From Mesorhizobium sp. WSM3859 (GTDB lineage Bacteria; Pseudomonadota; Alphaproteobacteria; Rhizobiales; Rhizobiaceae): DNA of 64,000 nt. The DNA is taken from assembly GCF_002295065.1 (NCBI RefSeq), contig NZ_NSGG01000009.1, positions 124,001-188,000 of the forward strand, written 5' to 3'. The notes below the pieces were generated by a model, which worked only from the letters and a program-made list of their open reading frames with translations, was not told the DNA's origin and made no database searches. The translations under genes were made by a program, and so were the position numbers. Of this stretch, positions 59,235 to 64,000 are shown in pieces. Each line of letters opens with the position of its first letter. The first letter of the stretch is position 1.

Positions 59235-60437
59235 CTAGTCAACGGAGCCGACGAACAGGGTCTGGAATGCGCCGTCCTTGTATTCGTTGACAACCATCGG
59301 CACCGAGAGCTGGCGCTTCTGGCCGAAGGACGTCGCGCCGACATAGCTGAGCTTCGCGTCGCCCTTCAGGAAGGGATTGGGCGCCGAGAAGCTGTCCATG
59401 GTCTTCTTGAATTCCGCGACGTCGTTGATGGCCGCCGGATTGGCCTTCAGCGTGTCGAGGATGTATTCCAGCGCATAGACCTTGGTGTTGGACTCGTCGT
59501 TGTATTCGCCGAACATCTTGGTGTAGCGGGCAACGAATTCCTTCATCTCGTCCGAAGCGATCTCCGGCGTCGAGGCGCCGCCGACGGAGATGAAGCCGTT
59601 GGCATATTCGCCGGCGCCCTCTTCCAGGACCTTGGCGTCCTGCGCGGTTTCGGTCGAGATCAGGCCTTCATAGCCGAGCTCGCGGGCGGCGCGGATGAGC
59701 AGCGGCGCGTTGGCTGGCGCGACGCCAGACAGGACGAGCAGATCGGGCTTCAAGGCGACGATCGGCGTCAGCACCGGGGTGAAGTCGCGGGTGTCGTTCT
59801 GGTAAGTGTCGTTCTGGGCGACGACTTCCAGGCCGAGAGCCTTTGCCGCCTCCACACCGCTGTCGCGCTGGCTAAGCGGATCGGATTCGTTGGCCGCGAC
59901 AAAGGCGATCTTCTTCACACCCTTGTTTTCCTTGAGATATTTATAGATCGCCGGACCAGACTGGTAGTTGGCGATCATGCCGAGCACGGCATTGGAAGCC
60001 GGCTTCTGGTAGAGCGCCTTGGGGAAGGCGTAGGGGAAATAGATGATGCCGTTGGCCTCGGCGACCGGGCGCACCGCGGCGGCGCCGTCATCGACATTCG
60101 GGCCGACGACATAGTGGATGCCTTCCTGCGCCATTTTCTCCATGCCGGCGATGGCGCGCTTGGGATCCTTCTGGTCGTCAAAGGTGACAATGTTGATGTT
60201 GTAGGTGTCGTTGCCGATCTTGACGCCGCCGGTCTCATTGAGCCAGGCGGCGCGCGTCTGCATCGAGCGCACGTTTGAGGTGCCCCAGGCGGCGGCCGGG
60301 CCGCTGGTGACGCCGACAAAGCCGATCTTTAGTTCCTTGTTTTCAGCCTGCGCATGCGAAATGCCGACAGCGGCAATGGCCAGGGCCGAGACGGCGCCGA
60401 GCGCCATGGATTTCAGAGTCGAGCGACGGTTGATCAT
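59235..60437 (-). CDS. Branched-chain-type amino acid ABC transporter substrate-binding protein
   Basis: A 400-residue periplasmic protein of the LivJ/LivK (Peripla_BP_6) type. The signal peptide MINRRSTLKSMALGAVSALA is followed by GISHAQA and cleavage. Family segments include LKIGFVGVTSGPAAAWGTSN, IVTFDDQKDPKRAIAGMEKM and ALKPDLLVLSGVAPANAPLL. It leads the operon with the transporter, racemase and GntR genes. The ligand could be a hydantoin, carbamoyl amino acid or hydrophobic amino acid; the sequence does not say. A GntR-type palindrome lies 107 bases upstream. Confidence 0.9.
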   Translation of the reverse strand: MINRRSTLKSMALGAVSALAIAAVGISHAQAENKELKIGFVGVTSGPAAAWGTSNVRSMQTRAAWLNETGGVKIGNDTYNINIVTFDDQKDPKRAIAGMEKMAQEGIHYVVGPNVDDGAAAVRPVAEANGIIYFPYAFPKALYQKPASNAVLGMIANYQSGPAIYKYLKENKGVKKIAFVAANESDPLSQRDSGVEAAKALGLEVVAQNDTYQNDTRDFTPVLTPIVALKPDLLVLSGVAPANAPLLIRAARELGYEGLISTETAQDAKVLEEGAGEYANGFISVGGASTPEIASDEMKEFVARYTKMFGEYNDESNTKVYALEYILDTLKANPAAINDVAEFKKTMDSFSAPNPFLKGDAKLSYVGATSFGQKRQLSVPMVVNEYKDGAFQTLFVGSVD

Positions 60438-60543
60438 ATTGGCAGTTCCCCTTGGTTATCGCGCTTTGTGTTTTGCTCATAGGCTGCGCGGATGGCGTTA
60501 AGGGAAACCGGCTGCGGAAGATTGTCAACATCTTTCTTATGTT

Positions 60544-60553
60544 TTGTATACAA
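60544..60553. promoter_or_regulatory. TTGTATACAA palindrome, probable GntR operator of the liv-racemase operon
   Basis: A perfect 10-base palindrome of the TGTATACA class bound by FCD-type GntR regulators (family pattern GT-n-AC). It lies 107 bases upstream of the binding-protein start, in the operon's probable promoter region. A TTGACA is found 20 bases closer to the gene on the minus strand. The operon's own GntR protein is the natural candidate. The 255 bases 60438-60692 show nothing else. Confidence 0.6.
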
Positions 60554-60692
60554 TGCGTCGAGGGAATGTGTTCGAACGTCCCCGACGCCAGCAGCGACCA
60601 GCGGAAGCCCTTGCTGACGGCATCAGTCGTCCGCGAACGCAACGAAATGGTCGAAGGCTATCTATCGCAGGCCAAGGCGTGGCGGACGACGG

Positions 60693-60983
60693 CTACTTCC
60701 CGCAATGGTGGTCGTTGATCTTGTTTATCGCATTCGCGTCCGGTCCGACGCGGTCGTAGGAACAAGAGCCTGCCGCGGCGGTGAACAGCTGCTGGTCGTA
60801 ATAGCGCGGACCGCCGAACAGCTGGTAGAGGATATCGTCACTGGCCGGAACGTAGCGCTCATGCTCGACCTGCGGCTGATGACGATGGTAGCGATGATGA
60901 TGCCATTCGCCCGCGACCGCCGAGGCGGACATGCTGGCGGCCGTGGCCAGCACGAGAGCAGAGAGGGCGAGGTACTTCATCAT
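60693..60983 (-). CDS. Small secreted His-rich protein, unknown function
   Basis: A 96-residue protein. A signal peptide is clear (MMKYLALSALVLATAASMSA then SAVAG), followed by a His-rich segment EWHHHRYHRHQPQVEHERY and a short C-terminal part with two cysteines (SCSYDRVG, DHHCGK). The His cluster could bind metal; the two Cys may form a disulfide. GGAAGG precedes the ATG pair at 60983. I recognise no family. It stands alone between the liv operon and the ammonia-lyase-like gene. Confidence 0.75.
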   Translation of the reverse strand: MMKYLALSALVLATAASMSASAVAGEWHHHRYHRHQPQVEHERYVPASDDILYQLFGGPRYYDQQLFTAAAGSCSYDRVGPDANAINKINDHHCGK

Positions 60984-61193
60984 CGACGGCAACCTTCCGG
61001 CAGTTGGATTCGCAGCATATCCAAAATCACCAGCGACGCAAAAGTTCCCGTATGGGGCATTTCTCGCGCCGTACAGCCAGCTGAAGAAAGATAACGGCAA
61101 TCGCGACGGCGGATTTTCGACAATGGCCGGCTCCGATACCGGATATCCTGCATTCGTTCGGCCACCATTCCCGGAGGCCCAAGGAATAGCCCG

Positions 61194-62690
61194 ATGACAG
61201 CCAGAGTGATCGTCCTCGACGCCAAGCCGCTCAGCACGGAAGATGTCGCCGAGATCGCGCGGCGCAATGCCCGGCTCGTGCTCGGCGAGGAAGCCATGCG
61301 CCGCATCCGCGCAAGCCGCGCCCTGATCGAGCATCTTACCCAGCTCGGCAAGCCGCTCTACGGCGTCACCACCGGGCTTGGCGCCTGTGTCGACACGCCG
61401 CTCGCCGAGGCGGACCTTATCGCCTTCCAGCACAGCGTGCCGCTCAGCCACTCGATGGGCGCCGGCCCGTCGCTGCCGACCGAGGCGGTGCGGGCGCTGA
61501 TGGTGGCACGCATCTGTGGCATGGCGGCGGGCGGCACCGGCACTTCGGAAGGCGTGGTGCTCGGCCTGCTCGGCGCGCTCAACGCCGGCGTCCATCCCGT
61601 CATTCCGAGCTGGGGATCGGTGGGCGCCGCCGACCTTGCGCCTCTCGGCCATCTGGCGCGGGCGCTGCGCGGCGACGGCGAGACGGACTATCAAGGCAGG
61701 ATCATGCCGTCGGCCGAGGCGCTGAAGCTCGCCGGGCTCGAACCGCTCGACCTGCGCGAGAAGGACGGCCACGCCATCATCGTCGCCAACAGCCTATCGA
61801 CCGGAACGGCATGCCTGGCGCTCGAAGAGGTCGCGTGCCTGATCGACTGGTCGCTGGCGGCGGTGGCGCTGAACTACGAGGCGTTCCGCGCTTCGCTCAA
61901 GGCGATCGACGCGGACGCGCTGGCGGCGCGGCCGGCCTTCGGCCAAGTCGAGATCGGCGCGCGGCTGCGGGCTGAGCTTTCAGGCAGCGGGCTGTGGCAG
62001 GACAACGCCGCGCGGCGCCTGCAGGATCCGCTCAGCTTCCGCTGCGTGCCGCAGGTGTGGGGTGGCCTGCTCCATGCCTACGAGCAGGCGAAGCTGGCGA
62101 CGGAGATCGAGCTTGGCCACTCCGGCGACAATCCGGTCATCCTGCCTGAGGCCGAACGGGTCGTCTCCAACGGCAATTTCGACCTGACCGCCTTCACGCT
62201 GACCTGGGAAAATCTCGGCCAGGCGCTGGCGCATTGCGCGGTCGGCACCGCCAACCGCTCGATGAAGCTGATGTCGCCGACGGTCGCGGAGCTGCCGCGC
62301 TTCCTGTCGGCCAGGGGCGGCAGCCGCCAGGGATACGCGGAACTGCAGAAACCGGTCGCGGCGCTCGAAGCCGAGATCCGTCACCTCGCCAATCCGATGT
62401 CGCTCAGCCCGCTCGCGATCTCGGACGGCGTCGAGGACCAGTCGTCGATGGCGCCGCGCGTGGTGGCCAAGACTGCAGGGATCATCGAGCGCCTGCGCTA
62501 TCTGGTGGCGATGGAGCTGATCTTCGCCGCCACCGGCGTGGAGCTGCGCGGCGTGCTGGACTCGATGGGCGAAGGCCCGCGGCACAGCTATGAAGCCGTG
62601 CGGGCGCTCGTCGCCCCCCTCGACGACGACCGCGAGATGAGTGCCGACATGGCGCGGGTCGCGCGCATGGTGGCGGGACCACGCCTGTAG
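61194..62690 (+). CDS. Histidine/phenylalanine ammonia-lyase family protein lacking the MIO triad
   Basis: A 498-residue protein, normal HAL length, with family blocks: LYGVTTGLGACVDTPL (Tyr56), VPLSHSMGAGPSLP (His86), the helix motif ELGHSGDNPVILPEAERVV, NGNFDLTAFTLTWENLGQAL and SDGVEDQSSMAP (Glu414). The prosthetic-group site, normally GSVGASGDLAPL, reads GSVGAADLAPL here (residues 141-151). One residue is missing and the Ser-Gly pair is gone, so no MIO can form. The catalytic Tyr of QDxYSxRC is Leu280 (QDPLSFRC). It is probably not a classical ammonia-lyase. AAGGAA precedes the ATG at 61194. It stands alone on the plus strand. Confidence 0.87.
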   Translation: MTARVIVLDAKPLSTEDVAEIARRNARLVLGEEAMRRIRASRALIEHLTQLGKPLYGVTTGLGACVDTPLAEADLIAFQHSVPLSHSMGAGPSLPTEAVRALMVARICGMAAGGTGTSEGVVLGLLGALNAGVHPVIPSWGSVGAADLAPLGHLARALRGDGETDYQGRIMPSAEALKLAGLEPLDLREKDGHAIIVANSLSTGTACLALEEVACLIDWSLAAVALNYEAFRASLKAIDADALAARPAFGQVEIGARLRAELSGSGLWQDNAARRLQDPLSFRCVPQVWGGLLHAYEQAKLATEIELGHSGDNPVILPEAERVVSNGNFDLTAFTLTWENLGQALAHCAVGTANRSMKLMSPTVAELPRFLSARGGSRQGYAELQKPVAALEAEIRHLANPMSLSPLAISDGVEDQSSMAPRVVAKTAGIIERLRYLVAMELIFAATGVELRGVLDSMGEGPRHSYEAVRALVAPLDDDREMSADMARVARMVAGPRL

Positions 62691-62717
62691 GGTGCTCGCG
62701 AGGGCCCGTTACGAGCG

Positions 62718-62798
62718 TCAGTGGTAGTAGAAGCCGCCGTCGACGTTGAGCGCCTGGCCGGAGCTGGAGGTTTTCAGCTCCATGGCGCGAGCAGTTCC
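62718..62798 (-). pseudogene. Remnant C-terminus of a short-chain dehydrogenase gene
   Basis: On the minus strand the frame ends ELKTSSSGQALNVDGGFYYH and a TGA at 62718-62720. SGQALNVDGGxY is the standard C-terminal end of many SDR polyol/3-oxoacyl reductases. Only about 23 codons remain; upstream the frame runs into the end of the ABC ATPase gene. It is a deletion relic suggesting that an SDR gene once followed the sugar ABC operon here. Confidence 0.62.
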
Positions 62799-62800
62799 GC

Positions 62801-63877
62801 CTACCCTCTAACGCGCTCGTCCTGATTTATCCTTTTGCCGCTTTGCGCATCGAACAGGTGAACCTTCGAAACCAGTACCTCCAATCCAACTTCCTGATCC
62901 GGCTTGAACGGCGGCTGATCCCGAACTTCGCTCACGAGCTCGATCCCGCTTGTCCTCAATGTCAGTTCCTGAGCCTCCCCGGTCGGCTCCACGACCTGGA
63001 CGCTTGCCCGCGCATGATCGCCGCCGACGATGATGTGCTGGGGACGGATCCCGTAAATCACCTCTTGTGCGACGTGGAACTGCAACCCTTTGGGCAGAGG
63101 CAGGCGAAGGCCTGAACCGGCTTCGAACGCACCGTTGTCGACGCGACCTTCGATGAGATTCATTTCCGGCGAGCCGATAAAGCCCGCGACGAACAGATTG
63201 GCCGGCTTCTCGTAGAGTTCGGAGGGGGCGCCGATCTGCTCGATACGGCCTTTGTTCAGGACCACGATGCGGTCGGCCAGCGTCATCGCCTCGGTCTGGT
63301 CATGCGTGACATAGATGCTGGTGCGACCGAGCCGTTGGTGCAGCTTCTTGATCTCGGCACGCATCTTCACGCGCAGCTTGGCGTCGAGATTGCTGAGCGG
63401 CTCGTCGAACAGGAAGGCCGAGGGGGCGCGCACGATCGCGCGGCCCATGGCGACACGCTGGCGCTGGCCGCCGGACAGCTGACGCGGCATGCGGCCGAGC
63501 AGGTCCTGCAGACCGAGGATTTCGGCAGCCGCCTTCACCCTGGAGACGATCTCCTCCCTGGGAACCTTGGCCAGCCGAAGCGCGAAGCTCATATTGTCGG
63601 CCACGCTCATATGCGGATAGAGCGCGTAGCTCTGGAACACCATGGCTATGTCGCGCGACTTGGCCGGCATCTCGTCGACGACGCGCCCGCCGATGCGGAT
63701 TTCGCCAGTTGTATGCTCTTCGAGCCCCGCGATGATGCGCAGCAGCGTTGACTTGCCGCAGCCCGATGGGCCGACCAGGACCACGAACTCGCCGCTGGCG
63801 ATCTCGATGTTGACGTCGCGCAGGACTTCCACCGCGCCGAAGCTCTTGCCGAGCTGTTCTATCTCGATTGCGGACAC
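62801..63877 (-). CDS. Carbohydrate ABC transporter ATPase (UgpC/MalK/MsmK-like)
   Basis: A 358-residue CUT1-type ATPase: Walker A LVGPSGCGKSTLLRIIAG, Q-loop VFQSYALYPHMSVADNMSF, signature RQLSGGQRQRVAMGRAIVR, Walker B AFLFDEPLSNLDAKLRVKM and switch SIYVTHDQTEAMTLADR. The C-terminal TOBE/OB domain runs from about 240 (FIGSPEMNLIEGRV). The start is GTG at 63877 (SAIEIEQLGKSFG) with GGGAG upstream. Substrates of the family are glycerol-3-phosphate, maltose or polyols. Its permease and binding-protein genes lie beyond the right edge or elsewhere. Confidence 0.93.
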   Translation of the reverse strand: MSAIEIEQLGKSFGAVEVLRDVNIEIASGEFVVLVGPSGCGKSTLLRIIAGLEEHTTGEIRIGGRVVDEMPAKSRDIAMVFQSYALYPHMSVADNMSFALRLAKVPREEIVSRVKAAAEILGLQDLLGRMPRQLSGGQRQRVAMGRAIVRAPSAFLFDEPLSNLDAKLRVKMRAEIKKLHQRLGRTSIYVTHDQTEAMTLADRIVVLNKGRIEQIGAPSELYEKPANLFVAGFIGSPEMNLIEGRVDNGAFEAGSGLRLPLPKGLQFHVAQEVIYGIRPQHIIVGGDHARASVQVVEPTGEAQELTLRTSGIELVSEVRDQPPFKPDQEVGLEVLVSKVHLFDAQSGKRINQDERVRG

Positions 63878-63903
63878 CTATTCTTCTCCCGTACCGGCGC
63901 GGC

Positions 63904-64000
63904 TCATTTTCCCTGGGCCTGCCGCCATGCGCGGTATTCGGCTTCGCCCTCGGAGCTCAACGGGTAGTATTTCCTCAGGTCTCCTCCTTGCGCGAGCCGC
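63904..64000 (-). CDS. C-terminal end of an unidentified gene upstream of the ABC ATPase
   Basis: The minus-strand frame open from the right edge gives RLAQGGDLRKYYPLSSEGEA, then EYRAWRQAQGK and a TGA at 63904. The stop lies 26 bases upstream of the ATPase start on the same strand, so the two are probably in one operon. The visible 31 residues are too few to name a family. Confidence 0.55.
   Translation of the reverse strand, partial: RLAQGGDLRKYYPLSSEGEAEYRAWRQAQGK

Noticed and set aside
1..64000. tRNA, rRNA, CRISPR arrays, insertion sequences, prophage or integrase genes
   Set aside because: I looked on both strands and saw no cloverleaf, spaced repeat array, transposase or integrase motif.

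Overview
The window is a high-GC, gene-dense chromosomal stretch that reads as an alphaproteobacterium of the Rhizobiales, most likely Mesorhizobium or a close Phyllobacteriaceae relative. This is inferred from many ABC uptake systems, an orphan FMN-riboswitch-controlled type II lumazine synthase, MmyB-type XRE/SDR pairs, a DUF1127 protein and rhizobial intergenic palindromes. I see no rRNA, tRNA, CRISPR array, transposase or phage genes.

Layout. 1-7.3 kb: end of an APC-type permease, an LLM monooxygenase, and a tetR-adaptor-RND pump operon behind a long palindromic operator. 7.4-12.6 kb: inverted REP-like elements, an acyl-CoA synthetase, a SorC regulator and a bifunctional aldolase/dehydrogenase. 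12.7-15.8 kb: ddl, a winged-helix/TPR regulator and a DUF1127 protein. 15.8-22.0 kb: a ribose-type ABC transporter divergent from mtnK-mtnA, probably methylthioribose uptake and salvage, with an 11-of-12-bp palindrome lying over both -35 boxes. 22.2-25.4 kb: FMN riboswitch-ribH, class II aldolase, a small membrane protein and MgtC. 25.4-32.8 kb: a tight five-gene operon SWIM / DUF5691 / MoxR AAA / DUF5682 / VWA, a conserved but functionally undescribed ATPase-adaptor system and the best candidate for an uncharacterised system here. 33-36.8 kb: a triple-operator promoter in front of a three-domain Aas protein.

36.8-42 kb: SDR/AraC and quinone reductase/LysR divergent pairs and a 2OG-Fe(II) oxygenase. 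42-45 kb: metNIQ methionine uptake. 45-54 kb: mixed accessory genes (SDR, anmK, GNAT, MFS/Lrp pair, a frameshifted methyltransferase, LysR, an FRP-like protein, an XRE/SDR pair), punctuated by copies of one intergenic palindrome family. 54.2-60.5 kb: a liv-type ABC operon carrying a hydantoin/Asp-Glu racemase and a GntR regulator. 61.2-62.7 kb: a HAL/PAL-family protein that lacks the MIO-forming Ala-Ser-Gly triad and the catalytic Tyr. The right edge holds a decayed SDR tail, a sugar ABC ATPase and a cut gene.

Start codons were re-chosen where a Shine-Dalgarno or family N-terminus favoured an internal start; several genes (mtnA, fba, SWIM, FRP-like, UgpC-like) appear to use TTG or GTG. Everything is read by eye; family names rest on motifs, not on database searches.
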